DNA of 64,000 nucleotides, from positions 16,605,969 through 16,669,968 of the forward strand of contig NC_064035.1 in NCBI RefSeq assembly GCF_932526225.1. The letters run 5' to 3'. The position numbers were made by a program, and so were the translations under genes. Below the pieces are notes generated by a model. That model made no database searches. It saw nothing but the letters and a program-made list of their open reading frames with translations, and had not been told where the DNA came from. This document shows, piece by piece, positions 39,704 to 54,700 of the stretch; position 1 is the stretch's first letter; each line of letters opens with the position of its first letter. This stretch comes from Nematostella vectensis (lineage: Eukaryota > Cnidaria > Anthozoa > Actiniaria > Edwardsiidae).

Positions 39704-42700
39704 ATGGAACCAAAACAAGAGGAACATGATTTGCCAGTACCAGGGGAGCTGTCTTTGTTCAGTGGTATGACTTTGATGGGGACTTTTAGTGATACGCCAG
39801 ACAATGCTGGTGTAGGCAAGAATGCACAGGAATCAGAGGGAGTGTCTGGATCATTATCTACTGAATTTCAGGAAGTGTTTGCAGGTCTAACAGTGCTTCA
39901 AACCAAGACAGGATCATCAACTGAAGGTATGTAAAAATAGCATACTGGGTGTAGTAGTGGTTCAAAGGATCTATGCCCTTATAAAAATCATTATTAGGGG
40001 TAGCGATGGGTACCTTGAAATTTCAAAAGTACTGCAAATGTCGTAGAGTCTAGGGATTTCGGTGTTTTTATAGGTCTTGAAGTCTCTTTTTTTTTCAAAA
40101 TTTTAGGGTCTCTGAGCCTGTTTTTTTTTCCTACCATGGTCTCGGAGTCTCAGATTTTTAAACGCGATCTTGGAGTCCCTGATTTTGTTAAATGCTTATG
40201 TTTTATGATGTTACCATGCTACAGATTTTCCCTTGTCGTAAGATTGTATTGTAACTTTACTAATCCTTTTTTCAACTGATGTTTGTGACATACCTCAAGC
40301 AAATTATCCAAAAAAAAAGCTCGGAAAGGCTTGGGCTTGGATTCTGAAAGTTGACAAGGGTCTCGGCTAGGCATCTGTACTTGACGAAACTGGTACAATA
40401 TGCCCGTAGCTGTCCTTTACTTCTGTTACAATTGTGTTACAGACAGCACATTTCCACCAAGAACTCTTGAAAAAACTCCCACAAGTACCAATGATGCAAA
40501 GCCTCACCTTGCTCAGGATTCAGAAACTTTATCAACTGCTGTACATAGTTGTACCACACGCAAGAAGAAGCGAAGCCAAGCAAAGCGACCAGGTTATGCT
40601 AGAGAAGCTGATTCACAAAAGTGAGTGATTAATGCTTTGATTTAAATTCAGTATGGCAAATCAATTGCTATACTGCTATACTGCTATATTGCTATATTGC
40701 TAATATTGTCTTTCTCCATTTTAGTGTGCCTTCCATAACAACAAGTAATCAGAAAGAATCATTGACTGAGCCATCAACTAGAGGTAGTTCAAAGACAAGC
40801 ATAATTCATATGTTTTTTTTATGTAATTAATTTTGGAAGTATGACAAGGATCTCATTTTTTTATGTTGTTCTAGAAAATACTGAAGAGGATAATAGCAGT
40901 AGTAGACTCTATTCTATTGGAACACCATCTTCATCAGAAGATGAACTTGTGAAGCCTGATGAGCAAGATATACCCTGTAAGTAATTGAAACTAGAATATA
41001 TTAGTAGCAGATCGAGGGTGACGGTTTAGGGAGTTTAACCCTCTCCCCTTTGGACTGCCACAAAAGGAAATTGTTATGTGATATATGCATATGAAGCACT
41101 TCCTCTAAGGTTCTTGCCCCTACACATCTCTTTTGCTGTGTCTGTGTTTTTTTTTTTTTTTTAACAAAGTGCCCAGAAAATAAAGAAGTTAGAGTACCTG
41201 ACCATTATAAAGTGAAAAAGTATTTCCTTCTTGGAAAATAACCCTCATTGGTACACATATTATAGACAACAATACTTCCTTCTTATGTATTTGTGTCTGT
41301 GTGTCTGATTCAGAAATACTAGATCCACCCCTGAGCATATAGCATGTTTTCATTTGTTAAAAGAAATGACATTATTTTTTCTAGATCAAGGTCCTGAAGA
41401 TGTTGAAGCTGATAATAAGCAATTTGACAAATCTATTATCTCAAAAACCAATGAAGAAGGTACATTGGACATTGGTGCTTGCCCTGAGCTAACTGCAAAT
41501 CTTGAGAATAATGTCATTAAAAAGGGTGAAATAATTGGTGATGCATCAAAAGAAGGAACTTTTGTAGAAAATAAAGATGCCACATCTGATGTCAGTTGCA
41601 ATGATGATAGTGACGATCTTCATCATGTTGATGAAACAAATAATGAGGACAACATTCATGGTTATGATAACAGGCACAATACTAGTTTTGTTTATTATGA
41701 TGAACCCTCGGATGAAGATGTCACAGAATCACTAAGAGTGGAAGACCATGAGAAGTACTCTAAAAAGTCTCTAGCCTCTTATGAAATAGATCTTAGTCCT
41801 GATGAACTGTTTGCCATCCATGAAGAAGGTGTGCAACATAAAATCTCTTCTATAAGGTGTGTGACACTGAACACAAAAATGAATTTACTATTTATTAAAA
41901 TAATGCTACTATTAATATATTAGGCCAGGGCTCTATTTTTATGCTAAATATAGAAAATCTATAAAAATCCATACCCACATTTCACCATCAACAAATGACT
42001 ATAAAGAAAAAATCACCGCCAAATTCCACAAAAGAATGTTTCTCGATATTTCTCACCCAACATTTCTGTATGGTTTCTCTCATGCACTCAAGTCTCTGAT
42101 TCATGTGGAAGTAGGGAGCCAATGAAAGGCTAGAAACTATACATACCTGAATTATCACCTTATATCGAAATGGCTTCCCCATATTTATCCTCCCTGCTGT
42201 CATGATCTCAGAGAGAAGTTGAATGTGGTGGAAGACTGCATCTAAATTTCATTCATATCCAAATGGCCTCCACATACTCCCAACTGTCATAGTTTCAGAG
42301 AGGGAGGAATGCAGTGGAAGACTGCATACTTGAATTACCACCTTATATCCAAATGGCTTCCGAATACTCATACTTTCTGTCATGGTTTCAGGGAGAAGAT
42401 GACTGCGATAGAAGACATGGAGAGCCAGCTAGTCACCCTTTACTCCAACTCAGAGTGTGTGCTAGACAAGTACCGAAAGGAGCTGCAGGATCTTCACAAC
42501 AAAGAGATAGATGCACTAGCTAATGACAACTATGACCTGGCTGAAGAGATTAGTTCCAAGATTGAAGGGCTGGAAAGCCTCATAGAGTCCACCAAATACC
42601 AGCTACCATTTACTGATGACAAGGTACGACTTAGTGTGCAAATGGGCTTTAAGGAATATATTTCTTCATCATGATAATGTTTGGCTCTTGCAGCTTGAGG

Positions 42701-45700
42701 TTAAAAAAGCCGCATTGTCACCAGTTTACTTCCGGTCGATTACCTAACAATATCCGATGATTTTTAACGGAAAACGCGAAAAATATTTCAAAATATTGGA
42801 AGCAGTGTGTCCATTGGAAGTTTCTTTGAGGGTGTGATTGGTAATTTAGAGCGGATGGCCTGTTAAATATCTCGGATTCTAATAGATTATTTTGTCTTTT
42901 AACGGTTGAGGTTTCCGTCGGACCTTCGGAAGTAAAATGGTGACAATGCGGCTTTAAGAAACACTAATGACAAGATCTGAGCCTTGTTACTAGCCAATGG
43001 CTTTTTACAGGTCAAAGGAATTATGATTTTACATAAGTCACTAAATATACAGAAGTTAAAGTGTTCTGTGACCTATGCCTTTTAACAGCTGAAAGGTCTG
43101 TAAGCTTGGCATGAGTAAATAGTTTTAGTCTTAGTAAATAGTTTTAGTTTTAGTCTGGTATCGTTGACCATGCGATATACCTCAGGTCCAAGATGCACTT
43201 TCGCTGCGCCGCGAAGTGACCTCACATGCCATCTCTGTCCACCAAGATGTGCTAGAGAGCATGCACACGCTACACGATGAGCAAGCAAAGATCTTATCAG
43301 TAAGGAGGCACGACAGCAGCACCAAGCTACTACAAGAAAAACAGCGATTAAATTCAGAGAGAAATAGAATCCAGCGCGCTTTAGGCCACGTGGAACTAGA
43401 TAAGGGTCACCTCTCCACAGAACAGCAACAGATTCGCGATGATATTCGGCAAAGGACGGAAGGCTTTACAGCCAGACGTGACGAGCTGGTGCAGCAGAGG
43501 GATGACGTTAAGGTAGGGAGAGTCTTGACAACGCGGCCACCGTTGCCTGAGTCCCTTGATGACACATGTACATACACAGGGAACTCCTTGTGCACTAAAC
43601 TTCAGTATGTCAATAGTATAAGCAAAACTAGAATCATTCACCTGGAGTGAGGCTGATTCAGACAGCACGACTAAGTTGTATGCGACCCGCCTACAACTTT
43701 TCTTAGTCCTGAATTACAGACTACGACTTTCATTGTCGAGCATCATAGCAGAGTCGTAGGCTGATTAACTTTCTACGACTCGAGTTGTAGAGGTGTCGTG
43801 CTGTCCAATGCAAAGCATTTGAGCGCCTGCATTTTTTTAAATCTTCTTTTATGAAAAGGCATATACTGTAAAGATTGTAATCTTGAAAGGCCTCAGGCAT
43901 GGGGCATATAGAAATGAGAGGTGAGGGTTTTGAGTGCTGGAACAGGTGTATCCAGACGGTGAATGGTATATCAGTGCTCATTACTTGAAATCCACTTTGA
44001 TATCCTCTCAAGGAACAAATCGCAGAGCTAGAGCGTCAACTAGACGTTTTGCGGTCTCAAAAGATGCGATTCACGCAGGAGATTAAAGAGGAGGAAGAAA
44101 GGATCGAGACGATTGTCGCGGAGTTTTCCCCTCAGCTAACCCTTCTTCAGGACCAGCAGTGCCATTTAGAGATACAGCAAATACAGCTAGAGACCGACAA
44201 AGAATCACTGGCGAGGGAAGAAGAAAGCTTTGATGTATCCAGTAAAGAATGGCAAAGGGAAAATCAACGGTAATTTATTTAGATACTAGGGAAATTCATG
44301 CTATGTATTCAAGCTTATAGGACATTGTTTCCTATCTATTATAGTCTGGTTTATAACGTCCCTGCCCTTGTTGTCCGATGAAACTTGGTGTTGTCCTGGT
44401 GTTGCATGGTCGTAGTTTTTGGGAAGGGATTACATATATCAGGCGTAGTGCATTTCATGTCTGGCTCATGCTCTTCTGAGTAAAATAAGATGAAATTAGA
44501 TGGTTGGAATAGGGGACTTGCGCTTAAAGATCGCGTTACTGTTTGGGTGACAAACTAGCGCGCGTTCAGGCTTTTAGCGGCAAAATAACAGCAACAAAAA
44601 GCCACTTATTCAGCGCTTACGAAAAAAGCCAGAATTGTTTTTTTCAGAAAGGGTTTAGTTTCATTTTAATATTTTATTTTTTCGTCGTTCTCTGGTGTGA
44701 CGGGCGCAGTCAATGCTGTTTTTTTTGCTTGATTATTTTGTTTTGAATTTCCCACCCAGAAAGGTCACGTGATCTCATAGCGAATTGACTAATAGGAGAA
44801 AAGTATCTGACAAAAAAAAAAACACCTTTCATCGCGTTGCGTTTATAGTGATGCTTTCTTAAAGTTGTTTATTTTATTGAATGAGATGTTGAATCGGGTA
44901 TGACTAATCACACCGAATCCTGTACCCTCGACATTAGCAACGCTATTCTCTCTTCGTATGGTGCAGCATTGAATAATATAACTCCTGTTTTCTATTTCTT
45001 ACATATTGTGTTGTTTATCCTCTTAGATTCGAAGACCTGTTAAGTGACGTCAAAGGCAGCATAACGAAAACAAAGCAGACCATCAAAGCCTTGAAGGGAA
45101 GGCAGAAGGAGGTGGAACTCTTTATGAAATGCAAACACCTTACTTTCCCCGTCGACTCCGAGCTTGAGAGGTACTGGGCTGAGTTCCCACGCTCAGGTCA
45201 TGAGTGCTGCCACACCTCAAATGATTAACATTTAGTGTCTATAATGCCTCGTGTAAATAGCCCTAGCAAAACCCAACAAGCCAGGCGCTGATTGTACACC
45301 ATGTTGAGGCACGTGTAAACAGCACTAGCAAAACCCAACAAGCCAGGCGCTGTTTGTATACTAGTTTAGGCCCGTGTAAAAAGCCCCAGAAAAAACCAAC
45401 AAGGCTGGCGCTGTTTAGACACCATGTTGGGCCCGTGTAAACAGCCCCAGCAAAACCCAACAAGGCCGGCGCTGTTTAGACACCTGGCTGGGGCCGTGTA
45501 AACAGCGTCAACAAAGGCCAGCATTGCTGGCGAACCGCTTTACAGCGCCAGCTTTTCTGGGTCAGCATCTCGCCAGCAATACGAGCGCTGTTTGTACGGG
45601 CCTTTAGGAAGAGCTGCGATGTTGTTTGCCAACATTTCCTTTGTTTTGAACTCAGCCTAGCGAGACAGAGTCGATGTTGGCACTGTTTTGCACGGGGCTG

Positions 45701-48700
45701 AATAAACAATCCGGATCTTTCAGAATAATTAAAATCCAAATTCCCGACTCAACTACGATCGAAGCCATATCTATTTCTGTGAGACTCGGAGAGGAATCAT
45801 CAAATCTTCTTTTTTGTGAAAGGGGGGTTCTTTTTGAGGTAATAGGGGCGGTTTGAGGTGTCGTTGGCGTATCTATTAGAAAAACTATCTATATTCAAAA
45901 AACGAAATCTGAAATCTATGTATGACAGTTTAAGTGATTGCAAACAACGGCTTGATATCATTGAAAATTATGACTTTTTAACATTTATAGTTTGAGAAAG
46001 TCGTCGAAAAAGCTGGCGCTTCAAATCAAATCTCTCAAGACTCGCCTTCACTTGTCCGAGAAGACAGCCACTTCTCTTCGAAAGCGAGTCAATGAAATCG
46101 AAGAGTTGGTCTCAGCGAGAGATGAGGCCAAAGAAATCGCCAAAAAAGGTTTGATTTTTTTCTTTTCTCTTATTTACCTTCCTTAAAAAAAGAGTCAGGG
46201 TTTGCAATTTCAGTTTTATTTCCATTTTCTGCATCATTTCTGGCATGATTTATTTTCTAAACTGTGAAAATGGGGAGTCATTTTAAAGTAAAAATCCCTT
46301 TTATTCTTTTTGATGCTTTCGATTATATTTATCTATTCTATCCTTACTATGTTGCATAAACACTTTTTGAGGCGACGTAATGAGTATGACGTAATATACA
46401 TGTCACGCTTCTATGCAACTTTTTAACACTCCTGTAACGCCAAGCAGTACATCTCACTCGTAATTGGCGGAAAGAGCGGGAACAGTGTGTCATCATCTAT
46501 GTCATCACAACATGAGGACAGCTTATCCGGGTTGCCTGTGGTTAGCCCATCTGGGTACGCATTCGGATAGCTGATCTGGGCGTGGAAGTCAAAGTACGCT
46601 CCTGGGGCGGTGTAGGGGGAGAAACAATTGTTTTCTCCCAACAGCAAATGTTCTAAGTAGTTCATAGTGAGTGGGTCACTCCCTGTTTCCAGGAGTCCAC
46701 TATCATAGTCCATTATTCCAATTCGAGCCATGTCGTTAGGCCAGTATTCAGGTTGGTTTGTTGCAGAGTAACACTCTGCGTTCCCATCGTTATTCCCTCT
46801 GCATGCTTGTTGTAAGTGATTGGCGAATACTGCGTCAAGTCGCTCTCTAGTTGTTGTCAGCGGTGTTAACACATCGCGGTGTTCTTTGGGGTTCTTTGCG
46901 CATGTCCTTTTTTGATGCGATTGCCGCCCACAAGTAGTGTTCAGCGGTCTTACCGCACCGATATGTGCGCTTTGAGGCTGTGCGCAAATTCCTTTTTTAT
47001 CTGACTGTCGCCCACCATTTGCTGTCAGCGGTCTTAGTGCCTGTGTGCATGTGTGTTTTGTACATGCCCTGTTATTGTTTGACTTTCGCTTTTTAGCGTG
47101 CGCATCAGCGTGCGCATCAGCGTGAGCATCAGTGTTCGCGTGTCGCGCGCGTTTGTTATCGACATTCGTGTCTCTTGTGTGTACGACTGCTGTGGTGGAG
47201 TCCTTATTTCGACGTATTTCGTTTACTTGGATGGCACTGGATCGGCTTTTAAGCCACAACAGAGCATGGTTCTAAAAGACATAAAAAGTCATGGTTGTGA
47301 GTAATTTCTAAGCTTTGAATGCCTAGAATTGAGCACGTTACTCACATTATTCGGTGTCGGGATTTCAAGAGTTGTCCTCGGAGGAGCTTTGATAACCAGC
47401 ACTGTGTCGCTTAGAAGACGCTCTATCCCCTTGATATCTTTCTCGGTGACGTATGCATACCTAGTATACTTGTCAAGGCGCAACAAGTTGAAAATGAACA
47501 CAAATATGGCATTCGTAATGTCTATTATGATGATTCTTATCATATTCATATTTCGGTTTGATACTCAAATCCGAATTCTTTATTTCGATGCGATGGGTGT
47601 AATTTGATACAACTCCCTTCCAAACGCCGAAACTGTTTTCGAATGCGCGTGTTTTCTCATACCTTTCATACATGCGCTTTAACAGAGCCCGACAACATTA
47701 TTTTGCTATTCAAGGATACCTATCGGCTTCCGAACTATAGGTTATCGCTTGCATATCTGACTTCGCCATGTGAATGAGTCGATCTAGCTCCCGCTCTTTG
47801 TCGTCAAGCCAATGGAGGTCGCTTTTCAATGCATGCGCATGATTCCCTCTCCCGGTGTCGCTGTAAAAAAAGCGTGTTTTTGTAAGACAGACAGATTGTA
47901 AAGCGGTTAGGTTTTAGATTAGAGGGCCGTCTGTGAATTTGCTCCGAAAGCCGACGAGGATTCATGACATTGTTTGGGAATTAGACTACTGCTGTCATGG
48001 CGCCGCCTCACTGTGAAAAACGTGTCTTACACATTGTAAAGTGTTTTAACATATATCAAGTCGTATTCTCTAAGTGTAGGGTCGCCGGATATGAATATTC
48101 ATATGGTATTAGTGGTTCGATTATTTTTTTATTATTATTATCGCTTATAAAACTCGTGAGCAAAAAAATATCAACGAATGCTTGCAATTACGATGACGGA
48201 CAAATGTAAGCGGTGATAATAGTAATAGTAATAGTAATAGTAATAGTAATAGTAATAGTAATAGTAATAGTAATAGTAATAGTAATAGTAATAGTAATAG
48301 TAATAGTAATAGTAATAGTAATAGTAATAGTAATAGTAATAGTAATAGTAATAGTAATAGTAATAGTAATAGTAATAGTATATGTATCTCAAATTACTAT
48401 ATAATATGACTCTATTGTAGATCAAAATACAACAGTAACTACTACACCCTGCCCAGGATATTATTTTCCAGGATATTATTTACCTTTATTAGAAAGAGTT
48501 GGTTATGAGCTCTAATACATAAATTCTATTTTTCTATAAAAAATAAACATACATTTCTGTCAAGTAACAAGCAAGGATAAGCTATTGTAAGCAAGCAGTA
48601 GCTGTCGTAAGCAGGAAGATTGTAAGTAGAAAGTAGCTATCGTAAGCAAGCAGTAGTTTTCTCAAGCAGGGACTAAAGTAGCTATGCAATGCTTTTGCCT

Positions 48701-51700
48701 CAAGGGAATTTTGAAGCAGACTATTTGATGAACGAGACAATTCAATTCATTAATTACCGAATATTGATGACCGTATAAATATGTCATCATTGTTTTCGTT
48801 CACGTCGCCAAAAAAAGGCGGCGTCGAAAACCACAACCAAATTTTACATTGTTTCGTTTGTAACGTTCTTCTCATTTTGGTAGGATTCTGTCACGATTCA
48901 ATCAATAGTATTAAACAATTTTACGGACGAGGCTGTAGACATGGCCCGCACAGGCCAACCCATTGGTAATTCCTTATGACTAATGTACTTTCTTGTTTTG
49001 TTTTGTGAACGACTTTACTAAAATCAAGTTCAGATGTCAACTTTCTTTTCAGGAAATGGTTAACCAATTGCTTTTTTTGTTTAGCCAACAATGCTTAAAG
49101 GCACTTTTAGATAACAGTATCCTGAATTATTAAACGAGAATGTACACCATAATTTGCTTGACTATATGTAATGCACTTTACATTGTGCAAAACGTCAACC
49201 CAAAATCGCTGGGTTTCAGATTATAAAATGAGTGAAAGTGATAGATATCAAGCACCAGTAAAAGCGATGACTGGAATGGGAATATTTTAAACGCTTTACA
49301 GCAATAGTGGTGTCGACTACGCGCAGCAAGCAGGGCCCATTACGAACATTACGAAATGCGTACATTCAAATGCGACTGTTGAATATGCTCCCAACAGATA
49401 AATCCAGTATTATCAATGGATGAATGGGTAAACCAGTCGGAGTCTACGGATTAGTGGTGGATACTGCAGCGCTTGGAAGGTTAGTTCACTGAGCCCGGAG
49501 ACACTCGCCGCACACCTACCTGTTCCAACTAACTCTTTGAGCAGCACGACGCTTGATGAGGGAGATCCCTTCTAGGATATTTACAACATCGTACAGCCGT
49601 CTTTTGTCCACGGCGAAGCGCACCGCTAGCTCATTCAAGTCGACCGTCTGGGCAGGAGCTCCTTTCAGCTCCCTCACCAAGCTACGCGTGATATCCACTA
49701 GAGAAATGTTACCCGTCTTCAAGAACGGATGTTGGAAATTGTGGAGAACATTCATCATCGAGCTGAACGTTGAGTGTTTCCTTCGGACTCGGATAAAAAC
49801 AAGTGAAACGCGGAGTGCGCCGTGAAAGTGTGGTGACCTAGCTCTGTTTGGTGCCGGTGCACAGTTTGCGGGATTAATGTGGCTTTCCAGCACCGCATAT
49901 TTCCACGGCCTATGCATTCTTCGGTGGCTTATCACAGTTGCGTACTGAAAAGGGTTACCTGGTCTGGGCTTCTTGGTTTCTCTAAAACACCGTCTGGGCT
50001 CCAACAGGGCTCGCTCAGAAGGGAGTCCCTCGTGGATCGCCCGAACGAGAGCTGCAACGGGCCTCCTGAGCTCCGTCCGATGGAAGGTTTGTTGGGGAGT
50101 ACTACTGTTGAAAAGAACAGCTTTCCATTGCACATGACAGTCAATGTATACGTGTTTGAGAATGTGATCAAGCCGATATGACTTGACGGGCTCAAGCTGG
50201 GACTCTTCGTTAGAGTCTTTATTTTATCCGTGTCTGTTTCTTTCATTATCCCCTAACCGCTCTCTTAACCACTTAACAGCCCAGATCTCCTGGATATATT
50301 GAGTAGTAGTGTAGAGGGTTACTTTCTAGTGCTACAGCAAGATGACCTGTTAGGTAGTATTTGGGTTGGGTTATAACAAAGACAACTTTGCAAAAATATA
50401 TATTGCAGTTGTTCAAGTGTGTGGTTCTTTTAGCTATATTCCTAAGTTGTGCTATTGTATATCAAACAGTGCTGTTTGATGTTTTTTTAACGAAACCAAC
50501 TCTTCCAAAGTTTCTCTCAACCCGAGGGACAGATCTGTCATCCCTTGGTTAATACCCTAAATAGGCGCCCTGCAAATCAAATGAAACTAGTTTCCCTTCA
50601 ATACCGGGACCGCAGGCAATACGTTTCGTCAAATAAGAACCACGAGAAGGCAAAATTTAGTTTTTTGTAGACAGAAAACGTCTACAGGGAGTTGCGATGC
50701 AAATTTTACAATTTTTGAACCGATACGAAAAAATCGCAAAATAGGTTAAAGCAGAAGCTTGTTTACAATGTCATCGATTGTTTCCAATTGTTAACAGCGG
50801 GTGAGCTCTATCGGCAGCGTGGCTTTTTTCTCACAGCTAGAATCTGTCTCATAATTAGTGCAACTTACTAATGTAATTGCTATTCAATTACCAGGTGGCT
50901 AAGCACTTAATAACGTATCTTTTTGGTGTAATTGAGAAGCTTTTTGATTCTTGACACGAACCGCCTAATCAGCGGTTTTTGCGTGAATATGAGGAAAGGG
51001 GAATTTGAAATAATTGTTTAAGAATGATGAGATAGAAAACGTTTTTAAAATATTAAGATAACCCGCCTAATCATCAGTTTCTGCCCGAGGTAGTGGGGGA
51101 AGATAAGGAAAGGGGGATTTCATATAAAATATTTTTAAGCTAGTAAGATAAACCAACCGGTCAGAGTTTCTTTGTGTGAATGAAAGGGGACGGGGGATAT
51201 GGTTACTATTTTTTTCGTGAGGAAAGAGCCGGTATATCATGCTCAAAAACGTAAACTCAAGACGACTGAGTGTGTGATCCCTTAGGTCTACGACGGCCCC
51301 ATGTTATAGCTTACCATAATAATATGATAGCTCACCATTACCGTTACCGTTACCATAACCATTATCGTATCACACTGGTTTTCCTAGTATTTATAAAAGG
51401 CCCACTGGGTTGGGGCGTGGGAAAGGTCCTATTCAGCAAACTCTGGAAGATTTTAAAGCTATGTTTATTTTAAGCCTTGTGAAAGCCAAACACGTACGCT
51501 ATCGTAAAGTCCAAAGTTAATCATCTTTTCGCTCTGTAGTTATTAGAATATCTTATCAAAAGCAGATGATTATGAGGACAGTAGATTTGCCAAAGTGTGA
51601 CATTTTTTTTTAGAAAAAGATTCTTTACCCTAGAAAGTGCATTTAGTGGGCATGAATCAATTCGGTTTGAGCGTATTTGTAAAATCTGAATACTCGGCAA

Positions 51701-54700
51701 GATTTCGAAATCAGTGTCCTACTGGTTCGTAGCGTGGGAAAGTTTGCTTTAGATGTTTTGTTACATGGACTTCCCGTGGCATGAAAAAAATATATATATA
51801 TACAAACGCTGTGATTTTATCCGTTGCAATAAAAAGACCAAAAGCAGCAGCAGCAGTTTTCCTTATCGGGGTAATGAGAACCTTAAAGAGCGCTGGCCGG
51901 ACACACCTGTTATTGTTTTTGTTTTTATTGAATATTGGAAGGTGCATAGTGTGATTAAATTTTAAAATAATCGTCTAAAAAATAAGGTCTAGTACTTTTT
52001 TTTACCAAATCTAATGGAAAATATCGTAATAGCTGGGCCGTTCTTACTTTTGGGACATTTTAAGGCCGAATATGTTCTTAACGATGTTCTTAAATTTTAG
52101 TGTATATAAGAATACCCAATAAATTATTAGGAAGAGGATTACACTAATGATCAATAGCAATGATAAGGTTGTTACTATATGAGCTCAATTTGATTCTGCA
52201 TTTAAGAACGCATCAGGTCTAAAAAAGAACATTTTTTCTGCTATCTAAGCATCGGCGTAATCTAGACAGGACGTTCATATAAAAAAGGTTTTTATATAAA
52301 AAAAAGAGTGTATTTCAATATCTTACCGTGCTAATAAAAACATACTGTGCAAAATAAGATAGAGATATTTTGATCTAAATACACGGCAAAGATAAAACAA
52401 TAAAGCAGTTTTTCTAAAAACATTGACGATATTCACTCATGGGGTTTCTTTTTTGATTTAACGCGCGTCAGTTTTTACTTTAACGCGCGTCAGTTTTTAC
52501 ATAACCCGAGAATCAGGCGGTTTTATTTTTCAAAAGTTGGGAAGGCAAAAAAAAAAAAAAAATTCTAGCCGCGACGCCTTCGCCCCTTTTCACGACGCTG
52601 ACAAAAACACATCGTCTTTTTAAATGCTGCGCTTCAATGTGGCGTGGTACAATCACAATTAAAAGCACAAATCAAATCATAAACAGTATTTATGTAAAAG
52701 CAAAACTACAATGGTGTTACATGTAAGATTTGAGTAAAACAATAGTAACAATGAACCCGGTAAAGTAACCTATTCCATGCTACGGATGATTGTTTGGGTT
52801 TGTTGAAAGTACCTCCCACAAGTTGACTGAACTGGTGAAACCCTTTCAGACTGGGTTGTGTTCAAATGGAGGTTTGTAAATATAGACGAAAGATCATCCA
52901 TAGAAGAGATTACTCTACCGGTGCTGCAAAGGACTGACGACGGCAACTGTAAACAGGGTAACCCAAGCCCAGAGTGCGCTCAGCAGTCATGGGTCATGTT
53001 CAGATGCTGGTCGAATCTATCACTTCTTTCGAATTAACTCACCAGAAAGGGGTCTGCCCTCGCCCAATCAGAGCGTGCTTTCTTTTTAGCATTGTTTTTC
53101 GAGCCAATCAGAGTAGGCCCAAAATATGAGCCCCAAACATGAAGATTTTACTGTATCAGGCCCTCTTTTTATCGTTTCCCGGTATATACTTAAAAGATAA
53201 AAGGGCTTGACACTAGGGCAAATTTTTACATCACTTTTGTCCCTACAGAAAGAAATTTCAAGGAAGCAAAACGTCTTAAAGAAGAGCGGGACCAGTTAGC
53301 AGGCGAAGGCGGCGATTGTCAAATGAAACTAGAGAACTTCCTTGAACAACAAGTGAACGACAAGAGCGAGCTGAAGTCGTGTGAGAGAGAACAGCATGAA
53401 CTCCTAGTCGATGTACACGATATGCAGAAAGAAAATGGTACGTTGTACTTCTACGAATCAGCAAGTTTTTATTCATTCAGTCTGCCGTGAAGGAGTTTGA
53501 TTTAGCCGAGTCGAGTACCAGTTTTTGATGGACTTGTCGATTACAGCAGAATTGTTGTTGCCAGACCTAGGAGAATCCAAAATCCTCGCCTCCTATTCTC
53601 GGCAAAAGCGCGTAGTCAATCAACAGTCTAAACCAATCGATGACAATGTCGTGCAATTTGACTGTCGCAAACAGCAAGGAAATTGATTGGTCACGGTGAT
53701 ATGATTGACTACGCGCTATTCCAAGATGAGACATGGATTTGAATTCTTGGCGGTCGCGCAACAACGAATATGGTTGGAGAACACGACTGTTTGGGTATTT
53801 TGATTGATTTGTATACAACATATCAATATACTTATAGTAATTGAAACTGGTCGTTAGGTTCAAGTGCTTTCTATTAATGTTACTGCTTTTTTTCTGTCTC
53901 GCTAGATTTGAAGCTTCTGACTGCGGCTACTAGAGTAAAAAACAACTTAGAAAATATTTTACCGAGGTATGAGTATTACTGTTCTTACTCGCCTATAAGA
54001 ACCTATGTTTTTCCAGGTTAGTCTAAATAGGTTCTTATTTAACGGGTAATATTTCAAATTGAAGGCTACTTAGGTTCTTTAATTTTAAAGACAAGTTTAT
54101 ATATGTATGGGTAGAAGTGCGGTATATATATTAATGAAATGTCAATACCTGCCCAGTGTCTTCGTACAATATGTGGTCAAGAACACTTAAAATATATTTA
54201 AACTCTCATTAGCATGCTTAAAATATTGATTTAATAATGTTTTAGTTTACTGCTTGAGAATTATTATTTTCATCACTGCTGGGAGATCTTAAAGGTTCAT
54301 TTTTTAAAATGAAAACCTGTTTCAATCAGGTTCGTAAATTCTAGTTTCTTATAAGCTGGTAATGATTTCTCTGACAGGATGTACCCTATTAAAAAACAAA
54401 TGACCAAAGGCAGTTCCAAGACCGAAAGGGGCTTATGGATAAGTACTAATTTAGTAAGATAGGGATAGATAACTCCAGTGATACCACAGCCAGAGCCATC
54501 AATCGATGGCCTGTGTGGTCCTAGTGGATTACAAAATCAATGAACTACGAAAGTATGTAATACATTTCGATAGAAAATGCTTCATTGTGTATTATTCCGG
54601 TATGGTTTTGGTTAATTGAACCTTTCGTTTCGTTGTCTGATCTTTCCTCAAATCCTCGTATTTTCCCGTTGAAGACCACGGCTGATTACTTGAAAAGTTT

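Noticed and set aside
48171-48425. Poly-tyrosine frame
   Set aside because: Hexanucleotide microsatellite.
52800-53000. Possible extra exon after the CCTTTCAG at 52843-52850
   Set aside because: No matching donor and frame, and exons 10 and 11 of the coiled-coil gene already join in phase across a UVR-like motif.
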